Assembly (NCBI GenBank): GCA_039931065.1
Contig: JBDTSP010000005.1
Coordinates: forward strand, 1 to 64,000
From: CADEED01 sp039931065
GTDB taxonomy: Bacteria; Pseudomonadota; Gammaproteobacteria; Steroidobacterales; Steroidobacteraceae
DNA: 64,000 nucleotides
Direction: 5' to 3'
The translations under genes were made by a program, and so were the position numbers. Below the pieces are notes generated by a model that did no database searches, was not told the origin of the DNA, and saw nothing but the letters and a program-made list of their open reading frames with translations. Below, in pieces: positions 31,736 to 39,283 of this stretch (position 1 is its first letter; each line of letters starts with the position of its first letter).

Positions 31736-32099
31736 TCAGACGGACCGCGGAGCTGGCTTCGTTCGCGCGAAGCAGCCGAAGAGTACGCCGATGATGAGCC
31801 CTGCGAGGTGGCCGACCAGGCTGACGCCCGGGACGAACGAGATCACCAAACGCCACTGCCGAGACGAGCGCGAGCCATTTCGCCGCCGCGCTCCTCGCCG
31901 GAGGTTTGCGCCTCACGAGGATGAGCGCCGCACAAGATCACGGGCTTCCACGAGTCGACGCGCCGCTGTCGGGCAATGCGCCGAGTCGAAGCAACGCGAC
32001 ATCGTTCCCGGGCGCGTCGAGTGTGATCTCCACTGCAAACGCAATGCAGAGCGCGGCCAGCAGAAGGGTCGACGCGATTGGTGTGGTCGTTTTCGGCAT
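31736..32099 (-). pseudogene. Rhomboid-family intramembrane protease remnant
   Basis: The start MPKTTTPIASTLLLAALCIA and NDVALLRLGALPDSGAS is a rhomboid N-terminus. The frame then stops at RGSP, but the same frame resumes as SCAALILVRRKPPARSAAAK, WLALVSAVAFG, and after a further frameshift VISFVPGVSLVGHLAGLIIG, the last rhomboid helix with its histidine. The central helices with the Gly-x-Ser-Gly site are missing; a stop and a frameshift add to the damage. Adjacent to an intact CPBP membrane protease. Confidence 0.75.
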
Positions 32100-32220
32100 C
32101 GGACCGTGGAATAGTAGGCTTCTACCTACATTAGAGCGCACAGATATCCGATCGGTCGAGTGGCGGATCACGAATAGTCTCGCAGCCGAGCCGAGCCGTT
32201 CGGCGATCGGAGGTCTCGTC

Positions 32221-32394
32221 ATGTCGTTCGTTATCTATATTGCCGGCCTGGCCGTGCTTATCGGCGGCATCGCCTGGGGCCTCGTCACCGCGGGCGTGGC
32301 GACGACATACATCGCCATCACCTGCCTGATCGTCGCTGGCATCGGCATCATGATGGCCGTCTCGCGCACTCGCACCAAGGATCCGTCGGTATAG
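32221..32394 (+). CDS. Small two-helix membrane protein
   Basis: A 57-residue protein with two hydrophobic helices (VIYIAGLAVLIGGIAWGLVT and YIAITCLIVAGIGIMMAVSR) and a short charged tail TRTKDPSV. A clear GGAGG ribosome site lies eight bases before the ATG. No homologous family is recognised, but length, helix spacing and ribosome site support a real gene. It stands alone after the rhomboid remnant. Confidence 0.7.
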   Translation: MSFVIYIAGLAVLIGGIAWGLVTAGVATTYIAITCLIVAGIGIMMAVSRTRTKDPSV

Positions 32395-32406
32395 GCGATC
32401 CCCGAT

Positions 32407-32736
32407 TCAGGTCGGCGAGACGATGTCGGCGGTTGTTCCGTTGATGAGCACTGCGCCTTCGCTCAACGCGAGCGCCGCGAGAATTTGTGCGCTTCTGCTC
32501 GTGATCGGCGCCACGAAGTTCACCAGCAGGGCCGCTTCGGTGGGTTCGAGTTCCACTTCACCGACGTCGGATTCCGCCAGGCCTACCTCGTCTCGCCAGG
32601 CAACCGCTTTGAAGAGCGTTTCAGCCAGCGCGCGGTATGCAGGAGTGTCGAAGTCCGGGTCGGGCACGAGATCGAGCGGGTTTTTCAGACCCTGCGGTGC
32701 AACCGCGCTTTTCACGATGATGAACGATGAACTCAT
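32407..32736 (-). CDS. Hypothetical protein
   Basis: A 109-residue acidic soluble protein: MSSSFIIVKSAVAPQGLKNP, DPDFDTPAYRALAETLFKAV, then EVELEPTEAALLVNFVAPIT and a hydrophobic end VLINGTTADIVSPT. A GTG three codons upstream is an alternative start. No domain recognised. It overlaps nothing and lies just downstream of the Nudix gene on the same strand. Confidence 0.6.
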   Translation of the reverse strand: MSSSFIIVKSAVAPQGLKNPLDLVPDPDFDTPAYRALAETLFKAVAWRDEVGLAESDVGEVELEPTEAALLVNFVAPITSRSAQILAALALSEGAVLINGTTADIVSPT

Positions 32737-32757
32737 CTTGCGCACCCCGATAGTTAG

Positions 32758-33294
32758 TCAGACAGTCCGAAGTTTCGCGATGAAGCGGCTCAGGTGTGGA
32801 TCGGATCGTCCCAGTGGCGCTGCGGACAGGTCGAACCAGCGAACCTCGTGAAATTCTTCACGCGAGAATGACAGCGGCTGATGCTGATTCGCGTTGACCG
32901 TGTACCAGAGTGAAACATCCGTGTGGCCGGGGGTCAGCCCGACAGTGTTGGTGACTGTCACCATCAACGGAGGGCCGATTCGTTCCAGCGGGATATCGAG
33001 GCCCAATTCCTCTTGCAACTCGCGCACGACGGTAACCCGCGGGTCTTCGTCCGGCTCGACGTGCCCGCCGGTCGGCAGCCACAGCTGCGCGGCTCGATGG
33101 TCCACCAGGAGCATCCGGTCGCCGTCGATCACCGCAAAATAGGCGACGAGATGCTTCGCGGGAGTCGCGGGCTTTTCCAGCCGGCACAGCTGAGCCCCGG
33201 AATTCGCCCAGGCGATTGCATCTTCGAGATGCGCGCGTTCGATATCGTCCCACGGCCGGATTGCGGACAATTCCGCCGCAACACGCGCGCTCAT
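32758..33294 (-). CDS. Nudix hydrolase
   Basis: A 178-residue Nudix-fold pyrophosphohydrolase. The Nudix box GX5EX7REUXEEXGU appears as GGHVEPDEDPRVTVVRELQE followed by ELGLD, with all catalytic glutamates present. Before it lies the substrate-side strand HLVAYFAVIDGDRMLLVDHR. The N-terminal 40 residues form a helical extension. Substrate unknown; members remove oxidised or signalling nucleotides. Two closely spaced ATG codons are possible starts. Confidence 0.88.
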   Translation of the reverse strand: MSARVAAELSAIRPWDDIERAHLEDAIAWANSGAQLCRLEKPATPAKHLVAYFAVIDGDRMLLVDHRAAQLWLPTGGHVEPDEDPRVTVVRELQEELGLDIPLERIGPPLMVTVTNTVGLTPGHTDVSLWYTVNANQHQPLSFSREEFHEVRWFDLSAAPLGRSDPHLSRFIAKLRTV

Positions 33295-33482
33295 ATCCCG
33301 GCCTTTCCGCATACGTGGATCAAACTACTCCGATTCGCCGGATGGACTGCCTGGTGACCGCTCCGCGCGCGACATTTTCGCAGCACCAACCCGGGTCGTC
33401 CAAGCCCGATACCCCGGCTATAGACCCCGCCTTCCCCGCACATATATAAGTATCCCTACAAATCTCGCTCTCAAAGGTGCCC

Positions 33483-34577
33483 GTGGAGTTCTACACAAAA
33501 GCCTTTTTCGTCGTGCTGGCGGGTTTCGTCGGCTACTTCCTGCTCCTGGTCATCGAGCCGATATCTGGCGCGCTGGCGTGGGCGATGTTCCTGGCTTTCA
33601 TCCTCTATCCCGTGCACGTCTGGCTGACACGCAAACTCAAAGGCCGCGCGAGCTGGTCCGCCGGCATCCTGACCGGCATCACGCCATTCGCAATTCTCAC
33701 CCCGCTAGCGTTTCTCGGCGTGGTATTTGCAAATCAGGCGCGTGCGTTGATCACTTTCGTCCAGGAAAAGGACGTCCACTTCGACGCCTCGCTGCTGGAG
33801 AGACTCGAAACCTACCCGGTTATCGGCCCCGTCGCGAAATACGCCAACGAAGAGATGTCGGTCAGTGGTGCCGATCTGCAGCAGTGGCTGGCCAACGCAA
33901 CCCAAACTGTGCTGAAGAACGTGGCGGCGATCAGCGGTGGCGTGGCGTTGTCGGCGCTCGGCGCGCTGATCGGCTTTTTCCTGATGTTGTTCCTGCTCTT
34001 TTTCATGTTCCGCGACGGCCCCGGGATGTTCCGGCGCTTCCAGCGGCTGATCCCGGTGCCTGAAGAACATCGTGAACAGTTGTTCGGTCACCTGGCGAGT
34101 GTCACGCGCGGGGTTTTCTACGGCATCGGCCTGACCGCGATCGTGCAAGGCATCCTGGTGACGATCGGTTTCGCAATCGCGAGGCTGCCATCCCCGGTCG
34201 TATTCGGCGTGTTGGCGGCCATGCTCGCGTTGCTGCCCGCGGGTGGCGCGGCGATCGTCTGGATTCCGGGCCTGCTGTTTCTCGCGGCGTCGGGCCGCTG
34301 GGGCATGGCGATCTTCATGCTGATCTGGGGAATGGTCGTCTCGACGTCGGACAACATCCTGCGGCCGATCCTCGTGGCGCGTTACGCGCCGGTATCGGCG
34401 TTCATGGTGTTCGTGGGTGTGGTAGGCGGTATCGGCGCCTTTGGCGCCATCGGTGTTGTCGTAGGCCCGGTGTTCCTCGCGCTGGTTGCCGCGATCCTCG
34501 AATACTTCGACGAGAAGATCATCGCGCCTAACAAGAAAAAGCTGGACGCGCAGGCGGAGACCCCGCCGAAGGCCTGA
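33483..34577 (+). CDS. AI-2E family transporter
   Basis: A 364-residue inner-membrane protein of the AI-2E (PerM/YdiK) family, with eight helices and a periplasmic or cytoplasmic domain near residues 80-150. Characteristic parts are VVLAGFVGYFLLLVIEPI, FLMLFLLFFMFRDGPGMFRR and MVVSTSDNILRPILVARYAP with the family's DNxxRP motif. An AAAGG six bases before this GTG supports the start over another GTG two codons upstream. Proposed roles include ion or quorum-signal export; substrate undetermined. TATATAAGTAT in the 164-base upstream gap looks like its promoter. Confidence 0.9.
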   Translation: MEFYTKAFFVVLAGFVGYFLLLVIEPISGALAWAMFLAFILYPVHVWLTRKLKGRASWSAGILTGITPFAILTPLAFLGVVFANQARALITFVQEKDVHFDASLLERLETYPVIGPVAKYANEEMSVSGADLQQWLANATQTVLKNVAAISGGVALSALGALIGFFLMLFLLFFMFRDGPGMFRRFQRLIPVPEEHREQLFGHLASVTRGVFYGIGLTAIVQGILVTIGFAIARLPSPVVFGVLAAMLALLPAGGAAIVWIPGLLFLAASGRWGMAIFMLIWGMVVSTSDNILRPILVARYAPVSAFMVFVGVVGGIGAFGAIGVVVGPVFLALVAAILEYFDEKIIAPNKKKLDAQAETPPKA

Positions 34578-34595
34578 CAGCCGGGCCGCCGGCTT

Positions 34596-35069
34596 CTATT
34601 TCCGGTTCCAGATGTTGGTGCGGATGTGCGGCGTCTTGCCATCGATGTGTCCGACGATGGTCTCCGTCATGTGCTTGCCGTCGTCGGACAGCGCCCAGAT
34701 CCGGGTGTGGCTCGGATGCCCCTGAAACGCGCCGGCCATCACGAGAATACGCAGGCTCGGCATGGTGAAGATCACCGTGTCGACCTCGTCACTGCCGGAA
34801 ACCGAGACCATCGGGCCGCCCGGCAGGAAGCTGCCTCCCGCGTGCCTCTTCGAGCCGTCGCGACCGACGATATCGATGGTCAGCGAATATTCACCGCCGC
34901 CCGCTTCGGCCAGCACCATGGTGACGCTTGCGGGAGGGCTGGGCTGGCTCAACCTGGAAACGTCGACGCTCCAGGTCCCGAGGAGCAGATGTCTCCCGGC
35001 GGAAAATGCCGGCATCGAGATCAGCAGTGTCAGGAGGATCGAGATTTTCGCGACCGGCCGTCCAGACAT
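34596..35069 (-). CDS. Hypothetical secreted protein
   Basis: A 157-residue protein with a signal peptide (ISILLTLLISMPAFSAG) and a beta-rich mature domain: LLLGTWSVDVSRLSQPSPPA, LTIDIVGRDGSKRHAGGSFL and MVSVSGSDEVDTVIFTMPSL. The plan (GTW near the start, paired strands) resembles small periplasmic lipocalin-like domains, but no family is claimed. It is convergent with the AI-2E gene. Confidence 0.7.
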   Translation of the reverse strand: MSGRPVAKISILLTLLISMPAFSAGRHLLLGTWSVDVSRLSQPSPPASVTMVLAEAGGGEYSLTIDIVGRDGSKRHAGGSFLPGGPMVSVSGSDEVDTVIFTMPSLRILVMAGAFQGHPSHTRIWALSDDGKHMTETIVGHIDGKTPHIRTNIWNRK

Positions 35070-35152
35070 GTCATTCTCCTACAGCTGTGGCTGACTCTAC
35101 TACTACTGTCATAGTAAGCGCAACGAGCGCGCGAGGCCGGACGTGAGGCCGC

Positions 35153-35470
35153 TCAAAGTTCAGGGGCTGGTTTGCCGATGTGAAAGCCGGCAGCCGCGAT
35201 GGCGGCGATCAACTTCCGTGCACTGAACACGGTGTAAAAGGCAACACTCTCGGCGACTGCGCTGTTTGCCTTCCGATAGTGGATTCGAACTCCGCGTCCG
35301 AAAATGAACCGGCCCATCGGCTCGATGGCGGGCGCCTCTTCGGGGGTGAAGGTCTCGATCGCGAAGACGTTCACGGTGATCAGGCGGGGCTCGACGCGGA
35401 TGTGCGCGAACGGCCAGGAGATATCCCGACGACGAAGGATTCCGCGGCCGCGCTGCGTGAATGGGGTCAT
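35153..35470 (-). CDS. Hypothetical protein
   Basis: A 105-residue protein beginning MTPFTQRGRGILRRRDISWP with alternating strands (RLITVNVFAIETFTPEEAPA, GRFIFGRGVRIHYRKANSAV) and a C-terminal helix ARKLIAAIAAAGFHIGKP. No domain, signal peptide or membrane helix is recognised. The chosen ATG excludes a long extension over the repeat and uvrD start. Support is reading-frame composition only, so confidence is moderate. Confidence 0.5.
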   Translation of the reverse strand: MTPFTQRGRGILRRRDISWPFAHIRVEPRLITVNVFAIETFTPEEAPAIEPMGRFIFGRGVRIHYRKANSAVAESVAFYTVFSARKLIAAIAAAGFHIGKPAPEL

Positions 35471-35585
35471 ATCGAGGGCTGTTGGGATCGCTGGCGTGGA
35501 GAGTAGGTATGGATCATAGGGTGGGTGGGGAAATCGGATAGGGAAGTTCGTCTTGGATTTTGCCGTTGGGGTGGAAGGGTGGAAG

Positions 35586-35637
35586 GGGGACTGCCCCCAT
35601 TTATTTTTGAGGACAAAAATAAATGGGGGCAGTCCCC
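35586..35637. repeat. Perfect palindrome (24-bp stem) before uvrD
   Basis: GGGGACTGCCCCCATTTATT (start of left arm, 35586-35609) pairs perfectly over 24 bp with 35614-35637, leaving a four-base loop AGGA. Each half resembles the smaller REP-like palindromes at 3119 and 9845 (AAATGGGG...AGT.CCCC). It ends seven bases before the uvrD -10 hexamer. Confidence 0.8.
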
Positions 35638-35644
35638 GATCTTC

Positions 35645-35650
35645 TATAAT
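35645..35650 (+). promoter_or_regulatory. -10 hexamer (TATAAT) of uvrD
   Basis: A perfect TATAAT ends ten bases before the uvrD ATG. No good -35 hexamer is visible at 17 bp because that position falls within the 24-bp palindrome. No ribosome site fits, so the mRNA may be leaderless or nearly so. Confidence 0.5.
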
Positions 35651-35660
35651 TCGCGGCCCC

Positions 35661-37832
35661 ATGGAACTCTCACCCATTCTCGCGTCGCTCAACGACGCAC
35701 AACGCGCCGCGGTTTCCGCGCCCGTAGGCCCGGTGCTCGTGCTGGCCGGCGCCGGCTCGGGCAAGACGCGAGTGCTCATCCATCGCATCGCGTGGGTCAT
35801 CCAGAACGAGGGCGCATCGCCGCATTCGATCCTCGCGGTGACCTTCACCAACAAAGCGGCGCTCGAGATGCGCCAGCGCATCGAGAAGTTGTTAGGCATC
35901 CCGGGCAACTCGATGTGGGTGGGCACGTTCCATGGCATCGCGCACCGCCTGCTGCGCCTGCACTGGCGCGACGCGGGCCTGCCGCAGAGTTTCCAGATCC
36001 TGGATGGCGAAGACCAGCTGCGGCTGATCAAGAAGATCGTGCGCGCGATGGAACTCGACGAGGCCCGCTGGGTGCCGCGGGAAATCCAGTGGTTCATCAA
36101 TCACAACAAGGATGAAGGCATCCGGCCACAGGTCATGAAAGACGCGGGCGATCCGACCCGCAAGCAGCTGATCAAGATTTACGCGGAATACGAAGCCCAG
36201 TGCCAGCGCACGGGCGTGGTCGATTTCGCGGAATTGCTGCTGCGAGCGTACGAGTTGTGGCTCAAGAATCCGGGGATTCTCAAGCACTACCAGCATCGTT
36301 TCCGGCACGTGCTGATCGACGAGTTCCAGGATACCAACGCCATTCAATACGCCTGGGCGCTGCTGATCGCGGGCCAGGACGGGGCGCCGTTCGTGGTCGG
36401 CGACGACGACCAGTCTATCTACCGCTGGCGTGGTGCCAGGGTCGAAAACCTGACGCGTTTCTCGAAGGATTACCCGGCGGCCAAGTTGTTCCGGCTCGAG
36501 CAGAACTACCGCTCGTCCGGCAACATCCTGAAGGCGGCGAACCAGCTCATTTCTAACAACACGGGCCGCCTCGGCAAGAACCTGTGGACCGAAGGCACCG
36601 ACGGCGAGCGCATCAAGCTGTACGCCGCGTTCAACGAGCGTGATGAAGCCGAGTTCGTGATGAACCGGATCCGCGAATGGGTGAACCAGGGCGGATTGCG
36701 GCGGGACGTGGCGATCCTGTATCGCTCCAACGCGCAATCGCGCGTGTTCGAAGAAGTGTTCATGAACGCGCGCATGCCCTACAAGGTTTATGGCGGCCTG
36801 CGGTTCTTCGAACGCGCGGAAATCAAGGACGCCCTCGCCTATCTACGCGTGATCACGAATCACGCCGACGACGCTTCTTTCGAGCGCGTGGTCAATCTTC
36901 CGACGCGCGGGATCGGCGCGCGCTCGCTGGATATCGTGCGCGAGCAGGCCAAGGTGGGCCCCACCTCGTTGTGGGATGCCGCGGCGACCTGTATCGCGAA
37001 TGGCGCGCTCGGGCCGAAGGCCGAAGCGGCCGTGAATGGTTTCCTGCAGCTCGTTGAGCAGCTGGGCCGCGACATCGCCGGGCTCGAGCTGCACGAGCAG
37101 GTCGATCACGTGATCAACAACTCCGGTCTGGTCGAACACCACAAGAAAGAGAAGGCGTCCGATCGCGGCGAAGCGCGTATCGAGAACTTGAACGAACTGG
37201 TGTCGGCGGCGCGCGGCTTCGAGCCGGACGGCGCAAATTCAGATGAAGAGAAACTGCCGCCGCTCGAGGCGTTTCTGTCCCACGCGGTGCTGGAATCCGG
37301 CGAAGGCCAGGCGGAAGCCTGGGAAGACTGCATCCAGATGATGACGCTGCACACGGCGAAGGGCCTCGAATTCCCGATCGTGTTCCTGAGCGGCCTGGAA
37401 GACGGCTTGTTTCCGCACCAGCGCTCGTTGAACGACCCGGAAGGCCTGGAAGAGGAACGCCGGCTTTGCTACGTCGGCGCGACGCGCGCGATGAAGCAGC
37501 TGTTCCTTACCTACGCCGAACAGCGCCGCCTGCATGGCATGGACAACTTCGGCACGCCGTCGCGGTTCATCGCCGAGATCCCCGACGATCTGGTCGAGGA
37601 GATCCGGCCGCGGATCCAGATTTCGCGGCCCGTGGCCGCCGGCAGGTTCAAGGCGCCGGTGGAAGAGTTGGCGCCCGGCGTGCGGCTCGGCGCACGCGTA
37701 CGGCACAAGAAGTTCGGTGAAGGCGTGATCCTCAAGGTGGAGGGCCACGGGCCGCAGGCGAACATCCAGGTGAACTTCACCTCGCTTGGAGTCAAGATCA
37801 TGATGCTGGAGTATCTGGAGGTAGTTCGGTGA
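35661..37832 (+). CDS. uvrD: ATP-dependent DNA helicase UvrD/PcrA
   Basis: This superfamily I 3'-5' helicase unwinds DNA in nucleotide excision and mismatch repair. The 723-residue protein shows all motifs: Walker A AGAGSGKTRVLIH, DEFQDTN (Walker B), VGDDDQSIYRWRGA, QNYRSSGNILKAAN, LHTAKGLEFPIVFLSGLEDG and RRLCYVGATRA, with a C-terminal Tudor-like KKFGEGVILKVEGHG. The start MELSPILASLNDAQRAAV gives the normal N-terminus; an upstream in-frame extension would run through the palindrome. Its stop overlaps the pyrF start by four bases. Confidence 0.96.
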   Translation: MELSPILASLNDAQRAAVSAPVGPVLVLAGAGSGKTRVLIHRIAWVIQNEGASPHSILAVTFTNKAALEMRQRIEKLLGIPGNSMWVGTFHGIAHRLLRLHWRDAGLPQSFQILDGEDQLRLIKKIVRAMELDEARWVPREIQWFINHNKDEGIRPQVMKDAGDPTRKQLIKIYAEYEAQCQRTGVVDFAELLLRAYELWLKNPGILKHYQHRFRHVLIDEFQDTNAIQYAWALLIAGQDGAPFVVGDDDQSIYRWRGARVENLTRFSKDYPAAKLFRLEQNYRSSGNILKAANQLISNNTGRLGKNLWTEGTDGERIKLYAAFNERDEAEFVMNRIREWVNQGGLRRDVAILYRSNAQSRVFEEVFMNARMPYKVYGGLRFFERAEIKDALAYLRVITNHADDASFERVVNLPTRGIGARSLDIVREQAKVGPTSLWDAAATCIANGALGPKAEAAVNGFLQLVEQLGRDIAGLELHEQVDHVINNSGLVEHHKKEKASDRGEARIENLNELVSAARGFEPDGANSDEEKLPPLEAFLSHAVLESGEGQAEAWEDCIQMMTLHTAKGLEFPIVFLSGLEDGLFPHQRSLNDPEGLEEERRLCYVGATRAMKQLFLTYAEQRRLHGMDNFGTPSRFIAEIPDDLVEEIRPRIQISRPVAAGRFKAPVEELAPGVRLGARVRHKKFGEGVILKVEGHGPQANIQVNFTSLGVKIMMLEYLEVVR

Positions 37833-38644
37833 GTTTCGCGGAAAAGCTGCAGGCCTCCTGGAAAGCGACCAATTCTCTGGTGTGCGTGGGACTCGACCCG
37901 GAGCCACGCAAATTCCCGGATGCGTTTCGCGATGCGCCGGGCGGCATCTACCAGTTCAACAAGGCGATCATCGACGCCACGCGCGATCTGGTGTGCGCGT
38001 ACAAACCGCAGTTCGCGCACTACGCCGCGTTGTCGGCGGAGAACCAGCTCGAGCACACGATCGACTACATCAAGTCGACCTGCCCGAATGCGATCGTGAT
38101 CCTCGACAGCAAACGCGGCGACATCGGCAGCACGGCCGAGCAGTATGCGCACGAGGCTTTCGAACGTTACGGCGCGGATGCGGTGACGGTGAATCCCTAT
38201 CTCGGCCGCGATTCGGTCGAGCCCTTCCTCAAGCACCATGACAAGGGCGTGATCATCCTCTGTCGCACCAGTAATCCGGGCGCGAAGGATTTTCAGGATC
38301 TGATGGTCGGCGCCGACAAGAAGCTCTTCCAGCACGTCGCGGAGACCGTGGCGAAGGAATGGAACAGCGACGGCAATTGCATGCTGGTGGTCGGGGCTAC
38401 CTACCCGGAAGAGCTGGCGGATATCCGCGGTCGCGTCGGCGACCTGCCGTTCCTGGTGCCGGGTGTCGGCGCGCAGGGTGGTGATGTGGCGAAGGTGATG
38501 GCGGCCGGCAAAACCGCCGCGGGCACGGGCCTCGTGATCAGCTCGTCACGCGCGATTCTCTACGCCAGCTCGGGCGAGAACTTCGCCGCTGCCGCGCGCA
38601 AGGCCGCGATGGAGCTGCGCGATGCCATCAACGCGCAGCGGTAG
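37829..38644 (+). CDS. pyrF: Orotidine 5'-phosphate decarboxylase (type 2)
   Basis: PyrF makes UMP from OMP, the last step of de novo pyrimidine synthesis. The 271-residue length and the motif LDSKRGDIGSTAEQYAHEAF, holding the catalytic Lys-Asp pair, fit the longer type 2 subfamily found with uvrD in some lineages. Other family parts are VGLDPEPRKFPDAFRDAPGG and LVPGVGAQGGDVAKVM. The GTG start overlaps the uvrD stop (GTGA), so the two are translationally coupled. Confidence 0.95.
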   Translation: MSFAEKLQASWKATNSLVCVGLDPEPRKFPDAFRDAPGGIYQFNKAIIDATRDLVCAYKPQFAHYAALSAENQLEHTIDYIKSTCPNAIVILDSKRGDIGSTAEQYAHEAFERYGADAVTVNPYLGRDSVEPFLKHHDKGVIILCRTSNPGAKDFQDLMVGADKKLFQHVAETVAKEWNSDGNCMLVVGATYPEELADIRGRVGDLPFLVPGVGAQGGDVAKVMAAGKTAAGTGLVISSSRAILYASSGENFAAAARKAAMELRDAINAQR

Positions 38645-38658
38645 CTAGACAGGGTCGG

Positions 38659-39048
38659 TTATGGCCCCCAGCGAAAGATAGGCGGGGGCACCGGGTCGTA
38701 GACCGGGCCTGCGGGCGGCGCATTCACGTTCGGCAGGAAGATCCGCCAGCTTTGCAGGGGGTTGGTGGCGGCGAACCAGAGCGAGCCCAGGCCGCCGGGC
38801 ACCGGCAGCTCCGAGCGCAGCTTCTGCGCTCCGCGCGCGCCTTCGACCACGACTTCGCTCTTGTCGGCGTCAGGTGCGCTGATCGCCGCGAGATATTCTT
38901 TCGGGGTCATGTACTTGCGCACGTCGCCGATCCTGAGATCGAGCGGCTTGGCGACCAACGGCTTGGTCAGGGCGGGTTTTGGCGGATCTGCGGCGGCCGC
39001 TGCCGCGCTCAGCAGCAGGGCGAAGCCTATTCCCAAGCCATGTTTCAT
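38659..39048 (-). CDS. Hypothetical secreted protein
   Basis: A 129-residue protein with a signal peptide (MKHGLGIGFALLLSAAAAAA) and a proline-rich mature part: PPKPALTKPLVAKPLDLRIG, DVRKYMTPKEYLAAISAP, then VVVEGARGAQKLRSELPVPG and a C-terminus VYDPVPPPIFRWGP. No domain is recognised. It faces trkA across the long hairpin repeat and is convergent with pyrF. Confidence 0.72.
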   Translation of the reverse strand: MKHGLGIGFALLLSAAAAAADPPKPALTKPLVAKPLDLRIGDVRKYMTPKEYLAAISAPDADKSEVVVEGARGAQKLRSELPVPGGLGSLWFAATNPLQSWRIFLPNVNAPPAGPVYDPVPPPIFRWGP

Positions 39049-39105
39049 GACGCGCCTCCAGTAAAGGTTGCGACCGAAGCAGGCGCGGATAGTTTCGGGG
39101 GCGCA

Positions 39106-39239
39106 GTGGTGTCAGGCGGGGAATGTCGGGATAAAAGTCGTACCGCGTAGGGATTGACTGACCGTTCGAGGTTGCGCAATCGCCTCAGCAATCCCTACGC
39201 GGTACGACTTTTATCCCGACATTCCCCGCCTGACACCAC
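39106..39239. repeat. Long perfect inverted repeat, family member B (51-bp stem)
   Basis: A 51-bp perfect stem (39106-39156 with 39189-39239) surrounds a 32-base loop. The outer core begins GGTGTCAGGCGGGGAA and reaches GTCGGGATAA as in members A and C, with one compensated T:A for A:T change; the inner 20 bp (starting AAGTCGTACCGCGTAGGG) are unrelated to the other members yet perfectly paired. It lies in the divergent region before trkA, so it is not a terminator for either gene. Confidence 0.93.
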
Positions 39240-39268
39240 GAATTTCCGTATTTCCGGCCCGGCACCAA

Positions 39269-39274
39269 TACAAT
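39269..39274 (+). promoter_or_regulatory. -10 hexamer close to trkA start
   Basis: TACAAT ends nine bases before the trkA ATG, 29 bases beyond the long hairpin. No ribosome site is visible. Confidence 0.45.
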
Positions 39275-39283
39275 ACCGGCCCC

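Noticed and set aside
35553..35660. An N-terminal extension of UvrD from 35553
   Set aside because: It would translate the palindrome and the TATAAT; the start at 35661 gives the normal family N-terminus.
39106..39239. Long hairpin B as an intrinsic terminator
   Set aside because: It lies between divergent gene starts and neither arm is followed by a T-run.
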